Part shown: positions 5,985 to 13,758 of the stretch, one piece after another
Layout: every line of letters begins with the position of its first letter
Position numbering within the stretch: position 1 is the first letter of the stretch
IMG/VR virus record: IMGVR_UViG_3300028925_004024
Location: 1 to 20,236 of that record
Length of the DNA: 20,236 bases
Reading direction: 5' to 3' (one strand)
Source of the DNA: a virus
The notes under the pieces: model-generated
What the model saw: only the letters and a program-made list of their open reading frames with translations
What the model was told of the DNA's origin: nothing
The model's database searches: none
Made by a program: the position numbers and the translations under genes

Positions 5985-7754
5985 TTAAAAATTAGATGCC
6001 CCATACAGTTGTAATGCTAACATTCTAGCAGTTGAATCTGAACCATCGACTGCTAAACCAGGTGTTTGTGTAGTATTACTAGTGCTTTGATTTGTTTGTG
6101 AAGCGTCAGTAGTATTAATTGTAGTAACAACTGTGCCACCACTATTTGTCCCTTGTAATTCAAGTGATTTCTTAGCAATATCACTTTGTATTAATGCATT
6201 ATCTTGTGATTTAACTGCTCTAATTAATTCTATTTCAGCTTCGTTTGTTTTTATTTCTTCTCTTGCCTTATTAGCAGGTAAACTTTCTTCTGCATCTGTT
6301 CCAATATCTACTTGTTCAGGTTCTGAAATTTTATTAGTTTTTGTATACTCATCATATCCTTTCTTAAAACCTTCAATAGGTGAAAACGGACTTTTAATTG
6401 CAGCAAGTGCTCCTGCACCAATTGCTTTGATAGAGTCCATAAGAGATTTGCCTATGTCAGTAAACTTACCCATAACTGCTTGGAAATCTATGTCAAATAA
6501 ACCTAATACAAAGTCTTTTGCTTTGGTAACTAAATTCTTGACACCATCTTTGATATCATCTACTATATTAATCTCTTTAAGCGCAGCTGCGATACGTTCA
6601 AATCCTAGTTTCTCTGCTACCCAAGCAACAAAGTTTTTCATTAGTGTAATCGGTAATGTTACTAGAGTTAATAGTGCTGTTGATACACCTTCAATGATTG
6701 CGACCAACATACTATCACCTTCTTCTAGTGATTTCTTGAACGCATCTATACCATCTCTGATTGAATAAAATGCCAATACTGCACCTGCAACAACAGCTGC
6801 TACAATTGCAATAGGAACTATAAACGGCGCTGCTATGGCAGTAATCGCTGGTATCATTGTGCCTAATAAAAATACCTTCAGAGCAGTAAATGCTGCACCT
6901 AAACCAACAACTGCTTTCACAAGTAAACCTTTTGCCCCACCATATGAACTTGCAATAGCAGGTATCAATGTTTTTAACATGAATACTCTCATGGCAGTAA
7001 AGGCAGCTTTTAGTGCTGTAAATGCTTTTATGACTAATCCTTTTGCACCACCATAGGCAGCAAGAAGAGCGTTAGGTGCTGTCGTCATTACAAAAGTTCT
7101 CATAAGCATGAATCCCTTTGTGAGCAAACCAAATGCATATTTTATACTTTTTTTACCTGCACCGTATAATGCTTTAAATGTTTTAGGAAATATTATACGT
7201 GTTAAACCAAGAAGTCCTAAATACAACGTACCTGTGGGGCCAAGCATCTCTAAAAATTTATCTGCACCCTTTAGTACAGGTTCTAACGCAGCCGCTATCT
7301 GGTCGCTATATTTAAATAATGCTGTAAGACCTAGTAACATAAGTGCTAAACCTACCTTAGGTCCCACCTCTGGCACTTCAAAAGCAAATTTGCTTTTATC
7401 TTTTTCTGCAGCAGCAGGTGGTCCATCTTCCTTATCTGCGTCACCAATACCTTTGTCTCTTGCGTTTGGTATCATCTTTGATAAAAAATCAGCAGTGTCT
7501 AATGTGTTCCTTGCTATAGATTGTATATCATATGCCATCTCAGTAAAGATTTCTTTAAGACTAGCAAGACCGCCTTTATCTACATTTTCGCTTGTAACAT
7601 CCGCATACTGATTACCAGACAATTCATTAGCAGATTGTTCACTTGGTCCTGGTAATTGAAACTGCATTGACTTCGATAGAGCAGCTGGGCTTAACGTGGG
7701 TTCTCCTAGAATTTTTGCAGAGTAAGGATTATTAGCGTTGAATATTTGCTCCAT
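5985..7754 (-). CDS. probable tail tape-measure protein (gp29 position)
   Basis: The 589-residue protein has a polar N-terminus (1-125, with MAYDIQSIARNTLDTADFLS), a long hydrophobic centre (about 132-375) and a polar, Thr/Asn-rich C-terminus ending ALQLYGASNF. The centre contains three tandem 37-residue repeats (198-234, 235-271, 272-308) followed by a very hydrophobic segment, FIVPIAIVAAVVAGAVLAFY. Membrane-like segments in the centre are common in tape measures, which are ejected into the host envelope. The length nearly equals T4 gp29 (590). The gene follows gp26 with its frameshift extension, and tail chaperone genes with frameshifts normally precede the tape measure. I do not see residue-level similarity to gp29, so the assignment is by position and architecture. 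Confidence 0.55.
   Translation of the reverse strand: MEQIFNANNPYSAKILGEPTLSPAALSKSMQFQLPGPSEQSANELSGNQYADVTSENVDKGGLASLKEIFTEMAYDIQSIARNTLDTADFLSKMIPNARDKGIGDADKEDGPPAAAEKDKSKFAFEVPEVGPKVGLALMLLGLTALFKYSDQIAAALEPVLKGADKFLEMLGPTGTLYLGLLGLTRIIFPKTFKALYGAGKKSIKYAFGLLTKGFMLMRTFVMTTAPNALLAAYGGAKGLVIKAFTALKAAFTAMRVFMLKTLIPAIASSYGGAKGLLVKAVVGLGAAFTALKVFLLGTMIPAITAIAAPFIVPIAIVAAVVAGAVLAFYSIRDGIDAFKKSLEEGDSMLVAIIEGVSTALLTLVTLPITLMKNFVAWVAEKLGFERIAAALKEINIVDDIKDGVKNLVTKAKDFVLGLFDIDFQAVMGKFTDIGKSLMDSIKAIGAGALAAIKSPFSPIEGFKKGYDEYTKTNKISEPEQVDIGTDAEESLPANKAREEIKTNEAEIELIRAVKSQDNALIQSDIAKKSLELQGTNSGGTVVTTINTTDASQTNQSTSNTTQTPGLAVDGSDSTARMLALQLYGASNF
6831..7163 (-). repeat. three tandem 111-bp / 37-residue repeats in the tape-measure gene
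   Basis: Protein units start GAGKKSIKYAF, GGAKGLVIKAF and GGAKGLLVKAV. Each ends in a hydrophobic block (TTAPNALLAAY, KTLIPAIASSY, GTMIPAITAIA). The second and third are clearly similar; the first is more diverged. There are no gaps between units. In tape measures such repeats change tail length by whole units. Confidence 0.75.
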
Positions 7755-7757
7755 TTT

Positions 7758-8078
7758 TTACTTTTTCCCTTTACTTGTTCCTGTATATAACCCAAACCAT
7801 GCTGCCCCGGCGCCAACTACAATTGATACTAAACCAGACTGTTCGAGAGTCGGTGTTGGTATATCCATAAACCATATTGTTACTTTATACAATAGAAAGA
7901 TATAGACTGTTAAGAACAACCTTGGAAATATTCGCCAAGCGTCAACTGCTCTTGCCATATGAATTAGTTTTGCATATGGGTTTACACCCAAATCTTTCAT
8001 AGAAGTATCTATCTCTAGGTCTACACTAATTTTTTGTTTAGGTTCTGCTATTTTAATTTCTTTTATTTCTTCAGCCAT
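7758..8078 (-). CDS. small membrane protein, holin-like
   Basis: This 106-residue protein has a charged N-terminus (AEEIKEIKIAEPKQKIS), an amphipathic stretch with LIHMARAVDAWRIFPR, one transmembrane helix LFLTVYIFLLYKVTIWFM (about 54-71) and a second, Gly/Ala-rich helix SGLVSIVVGAGAAWFGLYTG, ending in TSKGKK. Two short helices, small size and a basic C-terminal tail suit a class II-type holin, and similar proteins in marine phages are sometimes labelled that way. It could also be a tail-associated membrane protein given its place between the tail chaperone and the tape measure. The start follows the stop of the gp51-like frame directly (TAA ATG). Confidence 0.5.
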   Translation of the reverse strand: MAEEIKEIKIAEPKQKISVDLEIDTSMKDLGVNPYAKLIHMARAVDAWRIFPRLFLTVYIFLLYKVTIWFMDIPTPTLEQSGLVSIVVGAGAAWFGLYTGTSKGKK

Positions 8079-8273
8079 TTATTTTCTCTCTGCTTCTCTT
8101 TGTTTTTGTTTTTCGTTTTCTTCTTTAATATGTGTAATCAACATATCAACATATACGTCCCTTTCCCACGGCATCATATCCTCAATTTCAGTCAAAGAAT
8201 ATTTATGATGTTGCATAAGAGAAAAATTAATCTCAAAATAATTCTCTAAACTATTGTGTGAAAGGGCTATGCG
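8079..8273 (-). CDS. gp51-like C-terminal extension of gp26, reached by -1 frameshift
   Basis: In the -1 frame relative to gp26, an open stretch begins right at the slippery site and runs 64 codons to TAA 8081-8079. It reads RIALSHNSLENYFEINFSLM, then QHHKYSLTEIEDMMPWERD and VYVDMLITHIKEE, ending with a Lys/Glu/Gln tail. The MQHH...MMPWERDVYV pattern is what tail-assembly chaperones of the G/GT type and gp51-like proteins show. A separate start at ATG 8216 (45 residues) is possible but has no ribosome site, and codons upstream of it also read as sensible protein. I therefore favour a gp26-gp51 fusion of about 300 residues made at low frequency. Confidence 0.65.
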   Translation of the reverse strand, partial: RIALSHNSLENYFEINFSLMQHHKYSLTEIEDMMPWERDVYVDMLITHIKEENEKQKQREAERK

Positions 8274-8980
8274 AAAAAATCGTTTAGTCCAGTCAATGTT
8301 ACATCACTACTCTTTTTTGTCTTAGGATTCTTTACCTTAATCGTATGTTTTAATTTAGGCATAGTATCAAAAAACGACTGTAGTTTTTTGAATTGTTTAC
8401 TATCCATTGATTCAATAAATTCAGTCAACTCTTTTTTAGTTTGGTCTTTGGCTTGATAAACTTTTTCACCTTTTTCTTCGTATATCTGTAATATACAAGT
8501 ACCGATAACATCTAACATATTACTAGCGTCTATATTTTCGATACCACTTTCTAAAAATGAATCAATAGTAGGGTATGTCATAATTATTCCCATATCATCT
8601 GTTAATTCAATCTTATTACTATGTTCATCATCAACTTGTACTTCTACTTTTGTTAAATCTAATTCAACACTAGCATAAGTTTTTTTATCATCAGGACAAA
8701 GTATCTTTAGTTTAGAAATCTCGCCGACTGACTTTGCTCTTATATTTAAAAAGATATATTCCATGTCAAACATAGGCATAGTAGCCGCATTTAGTTTTTC
8801 AAATGTACATGATGAAACAATGTCTTTTACTGCATTGATAATTTGAGTATTATCTTTGCTTTCCATTGCCATCAACAATATCTTTTCTTCTTTTACCAAG
8901 AACGGACGATATTTTATTTTCTCGTCAGTACTTGGTACTTCCAACTCATAAGTTGGGGTATTCAGTTTAGGTAGTGCCAT
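8267..8980 (-). CDS. gp26: gp26-like baseplate hub / tail-assembly chaperone protein
   Basis: The 237-residue product starts ALPKLNTPTYELEVPSTDEK and has the gp26 core: YRPFLVKEEKILLMAMESKD, the FEKLNAATMPMFDMEYIFLN block around residues 79-98, RAKSVGEISKLKILCPD, and the closing VTLTGLNDFFA. T4 gp26 is 208 residues and takes part in baseplate hub assembly. A good ribosome site (AAGGAG) precedes ATG by about 8 nt. The last codons GAT TTT TTC GCA TAG include the slippery heptamer T TTT TTC, letting some ribosomes continue in the -1 frame into the gp51-like stretch. The upstream neighbour is gp54 (26-nt gap) and downstream are the small membrane protein and the probable tape measure. Confidence 0.87.
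   Translation of the reverse strand: MALPKLNTPTYELEVPSTDEKIKYRPFLVKEEKILLMAMESKDNTQIINAVKDIVSSCTFEKLNAATMPMFDMEYIFLNIRAKSVGEISKLKILCPDDKKTYASVELDLTKVEVQVDDEHSNKIELTDDMGIIMTYPTIDSFLESGIENIDASNMLDVIGTCILQIYEEKGEKVYQAKDQTKKELTEFIESMDSKQFKKLQSFFDTMPKLKHTIKVKNPKTKKSSDVTLTGLNDFFA
8273..8279 (-). other. programmed -1 frameshift site (T TTT TTC)
   Basis: The heptamer fits X XXY YYZ with X and Y both T. It lies three codons from the gp26 stop, and the -1 frame after it is open for 64 codons of chaperone-like protein. The tRNAs at TTT-TTC can re-pair as TTT-TTT after slipping. Confidence 0.65.
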
Positions 8981-9006
8981 TATTTAATCTCCTTAATAAT
9001 GTAATA

Positions 9007-9981
9007 TTATGTAAATGGTGGGAATATTTTCCCTTTAAACAGTTTTCCTACTGGAACCTGTCGTTTAGCAGAATTAAATACTTCTCTGCCTGCTCTTTGT
9101 AACTCGATAGGTAATCTACCGAATAATCCTTTATCTGCACCTTTGACATCATGTATAGTTTGTTGACTATTGCCATAAGACATACCTGCAAACTTGTCAG
9201 TTGTAAGATTATACCATTGTTTGTATGCAAATCCTACATTTATTTTTACTATCTGATTTGTCGAACCATAATTATACTCTACAGCACTTAATGTCTGTGG
9301 GAAAACTTCTATTGCTTCAACACCATAAGTTGGTACATCTCTATCACCTTCACCGTCTAGTGAGCCTAATTGATATATTTGCATTTTGCCTGTATAATCA
9401 TCATAGTATTTTGCTTCGTTTGTCAAGTTATTGTGTGCCATCTTCATCCATAATTCTATGAATTGTCTTTCTCTTAAATACTTATCTGCATAAAAAGAAG
9501 CGTTTATTGTACCTGCATATTGATGACCTGTAACCATATCAACTTCTGGTTCGTTACCATATTGTTTCTTTTGTGTAACTAAATCTTTACCTGGCATAGA
9601 TACACTATCACAATGTATATTTAATTGTTGTCCCATTTGTCCAGCTAAATCTAGCATGGTAAAAGGGTCAGGGTTAGATGCTGATGATATTAAGTGTGAA
9701 GGTGTGTGCCCATTTGTGCCTTCAGAAGATTTGGTATTTTGAGCCTTCTTTAGTACTGTGCGTAAATTTGCTGGTACAGATAACTTAATAGCAAATCTTG
9801 CTGGTCTAGCATAACCTTCTGCTCTTGCCATAGTAGCACGAAAACGACCAATTGTGTTATCTGTGTTTGCACCTTTTTTAAGTCTAGGGTCTTTATCAAC
9901 ATTATCAAGACTTTTATCTCTAGGAAATCCTACTCTTATGTCAAAAGCACCTACTCGTTTGCCTGCTCTAAAAATAGCCAT
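9007..9981 (-). CDS. gp54: gp54-like baseplate tail-tube initiator
   Basis: The 324-residue protein has nearly the length of T4 gp54 (320). Family features include FTMLDLAGQMGQQLNIHCDS, VSMPGKDLVTQKKQYGNEPE, the strand ASFYADKYLRERQFIELWMK and the beta-rich VEAIEVFPQTLSAVEYNYGS near the C-terminus. Family knowledge: gp54 binds gp48 and starts polymerisation of the gp19 tail tube. It shares the general fold class of gp48 and tail-tube proteins. Its start overlaps the stop of the 170-residue gene (TAATG), with an AAAGGA ribosome site inside that gene. Together with gp48 elsewhere in the window, both tube-cap components are present. Confidence 0.8.
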   Translation of the reverse strand: MAIFRAGKRVGAFDIRVGFPRDKSLDNVDKDPRLKKGANTDNTIGRFRATMARAEGYARPARFAIKLSVPANLRTVLKKAQNTKSSEGTNGHTPSHLISSASNPDPFTMLDLAGQMGQQLNIHCDSVSMPGKDLVTQKKQYGNEPEVDMVTGHQYAGTINASFYADKYLRERQFIELWMKMAHNNLTNEAKYYDDYTGKMQIYQLGSLDGEGDRDVPTYGVEAIEVFPQTLSAVEYNYGSTNQIVKINVGFAYKQWYNLTTDKFAGMSYGNSQQTIHDVKGADKGLFGRLPIELQRAGREVFNSAKRQVPVGKLFKGKIFPPFT

Positions 9982-10493
9982 TAGTATGGTTTTCCTTTCT
10001 TAAATCTTGCGACTGGTAAAAATATTGCAATTGCCATTTCCTCAGCTGTTATGTTTAAAAATGATGTTCTCACTTGACTATACAAATAATGTTTAATTGT
10101 TTTTTTATAATATCTTCCTGATAATTCACCAATATTGTATCTTGTTTTTCTATCAAAATTCTTATCACTCGTAAATCTTGATAACTGTCTTAAAAAGTTT
10201 ACTCTTGCACCTGGTGGCAAATAGTGAAAATTGATACCATAGAAACCACCTTTAGCAAAATCTATGGGAAATATCAAGGGAAATCTATCATAGTATGGTA
10301 ATGTCTCTTTGAATTTAGGGTCATAACCAAAAAGATTCATTATACCATACTTAGGTGCTACAGTTGCTTTTCCTTGATTGATTAAACTTCGAGCACCAGG
10401 CTGACTTGTCATCGCTGATACCTTTCCTTTGTACCAATCATATGATTTGGGACCAGTTGTAGTGTCTAATATTTTATCGAATACAGTTGCCAT
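9981..10493 (-). CDS. 170-residue virion-associated protein, function unknown
   Basis: The protein begins MATVFDKILDTTTGPKSYDW and contains YGIMNLFGYDPKFKETLPYY, then DRFPLIFPIDFAKGGFYGIN and FHYLPPGARVNFLRQLSRF, with a basic C-terminus (ARFKKGKPY). The aromatic, basic composition and YYDRFPL...FHYLPP pattern recur, as I recall, in marine T4-like phages as a conserved structural-module protein without a known role. It heads the unit with gp54 and gp26. The promoter TATAAATA ends 6 nt before its ATG, and there is no Shine-Dalgarno sequence, so this looks like a leaderless late message. Confidence 0.7.
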   Translation of the reverse strand: MATVFDKILDTTTGPKSYDWYKGKVSAMTSQPGARSLINQGKATVAPKYGIMNLFGYDPKFKETLPYYDRFPLIFPIDFAKGGFYGINFHYLPPGARVNFLRQLSRFTSDKNFDRKTRYNIGELSGRYYKKTIKHYLYSQVRTSFLNITAEEMAIAIFLPVARFKKGKPY

Positions 10494-10498
10494 ATTAC

Positions 10499-10506
10499 TA
10501 TTTATA
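10499..10506 (-). promoter_or_regulatory. T4-type late promoter (TATAAATA) for the 170-aa / gp54 / gp26 unit
   Basis: An exact TATAAATA overlaps the TAA stop of the upstream cyclase gene and is followed by GTAAT and the ATG at 10493. The spacing equals that at 1417, 17678 and 18258. Confidence 0.7.
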
Positions 10507-12337
10507 TAGGTTTATAGATGGTAATTAACTCTTTCTTACCTTTAACTTTGATTTTATCTACTTCTACTGATTGTATATTTTCTAGTTTTTCTTGTGTAAA
10601 TGATGAATATAGTAAAGGTGTTACTTTACCATTCTCGTCTTTATAATTTCTTGTTGTTGCTTCTAGTCTTGCAGCTAAATTAACTGCGTCTCCTATGACA
10701 GAATAGTCTAGTCGCATTTCACTACCCATATTACCTACAATACAAGTGCCAGTATTAACGCCAGAACCTATGTTAATATCAGGTAGTCCTCTTTCTTTAA
10801 ACTCTGTTTTTATCTTGTCTGTTTCTTCAGCACACTCGATAGCAGTTTTGACTGCCATTTCTGCATGATTAGGACAATCAAGTGGTGCATTCCAAAATGC
10901 CATAATACAGTCGCCCATATACTTGTCAATTGTACCACCATTATCTAATACTATTTTACTCATACGGTTTAGATAGTCATTGATAACTTCAACTAAACCT
11001 TCCGGGTCATCTTTATTCTTATAGTGTTCTGAGATAGGTGTAAACCCTACAATGTCCATAAACAAGAAACTCATTTCTTTTCTTTCGCCACCTAGTTTTA
11101 GTTTACTAGGGTCTTTTACAAGTATCGCCACTTGTCTAGGGTCTAGATATTTCTCAAACTGTTTTCTTATTTGTTGTTTAAGTCTAAACTCTAATATAAA
11201 TCTTAGGAATGTAGAATGAAATCCTACTACAAATGCTGTTAATAATATCCATGTGATATCAAATAAGACTAGACCATCAAATGCTATTGATGTATAATTA
11301 AGACCGCCTATCGTACCTACACCGAGTAGTAATGCGATAGACCAGTAAGGTGTGTATCTACAAACAACTATTATAACACATCCTACAAAAAATGCAAGCA
11401 TTAATTCAAGTAAACTATCAAACCTTTTGATACTCTCACCATCTAGTATCGTCTGGAGTGAATTAGCACTTACTACATAGTCGTACTTCTCGCCAGTAGG
11501 TGTTGCTACTACACTCGATAATCCCTCTGCTGTCAAGGCAATAATTACAGTAGTTCCTGCAGCCGAAGAAAAGTCTTGACTTGCTGCTGATATTGTGTTA
11601 AACTGTTTGTTCCATCTCAACCATATTCTTGCGTTTGCGTCTGTATTGATTGTTGTATAAGCAGGCACTCTTATAGCAGTTACACCAAAATCATCTGCTT
11701 TCACTTGATAACTAGGGTCACCTACTGCAACTCGTATTGTTTCGATTGCCATATTAGGATAAACTTCATCACCTATCTTCATTAATAAAGGCACTCGTCT
11801 TACAACACCGTCAACTTCAGGTGCTGTGTTGATAACACCTACACCTTGTGTACAGTTTGCTAGTTTTGGTGTTGGTCCTACCATACCAGACCATTCATAC
11901 AAAAAGTCTAGTGGGTTACCTATCTTTGCAACACCTCTTGGCACAGGATTAGATGTTCTCTTTTGTGTTGTACCAACTTGAGCAATAACTGTACCGTAAC
12001 CTAATGCTTCACAAAAAGTTTCATCATGACCAAATCTATCAGGTTCACTAAACAATATAGGCATAACAATAACACCTGTTTCTGCTTGTCGTAACTCTAC
12101 AATTAAGTTTGCTAGTGTATCTCTAGGCCATGGCCATTGACCATACTTTTCAATTGCTTCTTCATCTATTGTTATGATTGTTACATCTTGTGATGGTGTT
12201 ACTTCTTCATTTGCTAAAAGATAGTCAAATGATTTAAGTCTTAAAATTTCTTTACCTGAAAAGTCTTGTAAACCAATATATATTAATACAAATAAAGTTA
12301 CAAAGGCAGTGGTCCAATGTGTTAATACTTTTCTCAT
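10502..12337 (-). CDS. CHASE2-domain membrane adenylate cyclase (class III)
   Basis: This 611-residue protein has an N-terminal TM helix (about 8-24), an extracytoplasmic CHASE2 sensor domain (about 28-305, with SFDYLLANEEVTPSQDVTI, IDEEAIEKYGQWPWPR and GVGVINTAPEVDGVVRRVPL), three TM helices (about 307-326, 332-350, 356-375) and a cytosolic class III cyclase domain (about 420-585). Metal-binding D428 (FLFMDIVGFT) and D476 (KYMGDCIMAFW), the adenine-specifying K472 and D544 (DYSVIGDAVNLAARLEA), N553 and R557 are all present, so it should be active and make cAMP from ATP. It is the last gene of the curlin operon (1-nt stop-start overlap). CHASE2 cyclases often neighbour FecR-domain proteins in bacteria, as here. 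A full-length sensor cyclase in a phage is unusual. Confidence 0.93.
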   Translation of the reverse strand: MRKVLTHWTTAFVTLFVLIYIGLQDFSGKEILRLKSFDYLLANEEVTPSQDVTIITIDEEAIEKYGQWPWPRDTLANLIVELRQAETGVIVMPILFSEPDRFGHDETFCEALGYGTVIAQVGTTQKRTSNPVPRGVAKIGNPLDFLYEWSGMVGPTPKLANCTQGVGVINTAPEVDGVVRRVPLLMKIGDEVYPNMAIETIRVAVGDPSYQVKADDFGVTAIRVPAYTTINTDANARIWLRWNKQFNTISAASQDFSSAAGTTVIIALTAEGLSSVVATPTGEKYDYVVSANSLQTILDGESIKRFDSLLELMLAFFVGCVIIVVCRYTPYWSIALLLGVGTIGGLNYTSIAFDGLVLFDITWILLTAFVVGFHSTFLRFILEFRLKQQIRKQFEKYLDPRQVAILVKDPSKLKLGGERKEMSFLFMDIVGFTPISEHYKNKDDPEGLVEVINDYLNRMSKIVLDNGGTIDKYMGDCIMAFWNAPLDCPNHAEMAVKTAIECAEETDKIKTEFKERGLPDINIGSGVNTGTCIVGNMGSEMRLDYSVIGDAVNLAARLEATTRNYKDENGKVTPLLYSSFTQEKLENIQSVEVDKIKVKGKKELITIYKPI

Positions 12338-13758
12338 TAATTACCTTGCGTTGTTGATAGTGTACATCCTGATGATGTTCCACAAGTCATATCTACATTA
12401 TAATCTTGGTCAGTAGAACCTCGTTGCACTAAATCAAAGTTAGTAGAATAACCGTCTAACTCTACACGAGCCGCATGGTCACCTGTTCCTGTCTGTGATA
12501 TATCAACATCATGAGCATAACTACCAGTATCTAAACTTAAATCTAGATAATGTTCACCTGTACCAGATTGAGTTACATCTACTGTATTATTGTTATTATT
12601 TATATCTAAAAATAATGTCTTGTCTCCGTTGTCTAATTGTTGCATAGTGATAACATTTTGACCACTATCTAAATCTAAACTCATAAAATGTTCAGAAGAT
12701 GTTGTGCCGTTATTTCTTTGTGTTAATGTCATTGTATTTGTAGAACCATCAATATCAATCCACATTCTATGGTCACCGACATCTGTAGCATAATCGCCTT
12801 GTGATATATTAAGTGTGTTTGTATTGCCTGTGATATCTAATGCAAGACCATTGTTGCCACTATTACCACTTGTTGTTACATTACCTTGGTCAACATTAAG
12901 TGTATTATTACTTCCTGTGATTGTGGCATCGCTAGACCAATCACCACCTATAAGAAAGTTGTTCTCACCTGTTTGTTCAATATTAATTGTATTACCATCA
13001 CCATCAACATTTAGTTTGACACCATTATCTGTTGCTGTTTTAGCATTATTAATAATTGTTGTTTGGCTTGATGTAGATGTAATATTTACTGTTGTGCTGA
13101 ATACACCTTCCTCTTCAAGTGTTTCTCCTAAAAAGGTATACATTCTTGCTGAACGAGTTGTGTTAGCATTATTAAATTGTGCCTGGTCTAAAGTGATAAT
13201 TAATTTACCACCATTACTACCATAACCATATACTGCCCAAGATTTCCAGCCACTAAGGCCTGATGCTGTATTTGACGCTATCGCCGTACCACCCGATTGC
13301 ATTGAAAAAAGATTTCTTGTTACCCATGAATTTGAAACGGTATATTGAGAACCATTAGCGTGAGAAGTATAGTTTGCCTCACCATTGTATATTGAGATAG
13401 CACCTACACTTAATTTACTTTCAACAAGCGATTCAATGCTAAGCGTTCTAGCGCCATCATGGTCACCATTACCAGCAATTAAAACTGTGCCGCCTGCTCC
13501 AATGTAAGTTTCATATGCTGTCTTACAGGTACCACCACAATTGTTATTACCTGCTATGTTAATATGTAAATCTTTACTAGTAAAATGACTTAAAGTAACT
13601 GAACCACTATTTGTGCCTGAAACTGTAAACCCATGACCCTCTAGTTCACCTTTTAGTTTATTGTACATATTGGTATCAGTATAATTTATATGAGCTGTTT
13701 CAGCAAATGCTGATGTACAAAACAATACAAATAAGAAACTAATTAACTTGCTGTTCAT
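12337..13758 (-). CDS. large curlin-repeat secreted protein
   Basis: The 473-residue protein has a signal peptide (KLISFLFVLFCTSAFA, cleavage near 19), an N-terminal domain (about 20-215) and a C-terminal half (about 225-473) of roughly 28-30-residue units bearing the curlin pattern N-x-(I/L/V)-x-(I/V)-x-Q-x-G, e.g. GNTINIEQTGENN, NNTLNVDQGN, NTLNISQGDY, NNTVDVTQSGTGEH and HDVDISQTGTGDH. It is extremely rich in Asp, Asn, Gly and Thr. The N-terminal domain (YNKLKGELEGHGFTVSGT ... GAGGTVLIAGNGDH) resembles in outline a Rossmann-like ThuA/glutamine-amidotransferase-type fold, but I cannot confirm it. A Cys pair lies near the N-terminus (NNCGGTC) and another at the C-terminus (CGTSSGC). It likely exits through the CsgG channel as an amyloid-type subunit. 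The start overlaps the SoxYZ-like stop (ATGA). Confidence 0.8.
   Translation of the reverse strand: MNSKLISFLFVLFCTSAFAETAHINYTDTNMYNKLKGELEGHGFTVSGTNSGSVTLSHFTSKDLHINIAGNNNCGGTCKTAYETYIGAGGTVLIAGNGDHDGARTLSIESLVESKLSVGAISIYNGEANYTSHANGSQYTVSNSWVTRNLFSMQSGGTAIASNTASGLSGWKSWAVYGYGSNGGKLIITLDQAQFNNANTTRSARMYTFLGETLEEEGVFSTTVNITSTSSQTTIINNAKTATDNGVKLNVDGDGNTINIEQTGENNFLIGGDWSSDATITGSNNTLNVDQGNVTTSGNSGNNGLALDITGNTNTLNISQGDYATDVGDHRMWIDIDGSTNTMTLTQRNNGTTSSEHFMSLDLDSGQNVITMQQLDNGDKTLFLDINNNNNTVDVTQSGTGEHYLDLSLDTGSYAHDVDISQTGTGDHAARVELDGYSTNFDLVQRGSTDQDYNVDMTCGTSSGCTLSTTQGN

Noticed and set aside
6133-6768. 211-residue plus-strand ORF inside the tape-measure gene
   Set aside because: It is an antisense shadow of an Ala/Leu-rich gene, with no ribosome site.
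12597-12604. An exact TATAAATA on the minus strand inside the large curlin gene
   Set aside because: It falls in the codons for a DINNNN segment (GAT ATA AAT AAT) and no gene start follows, so it is coding by chance; an internal promoter for the cyclase is not excluded.
12815-13225. 136-residue plus-strand ORF inside the large curlin gene
   Set aside because: Leu/Val/Pro-rich antisense shadow produced by Asn/Asp/Gly/Thr codons of the repeats.
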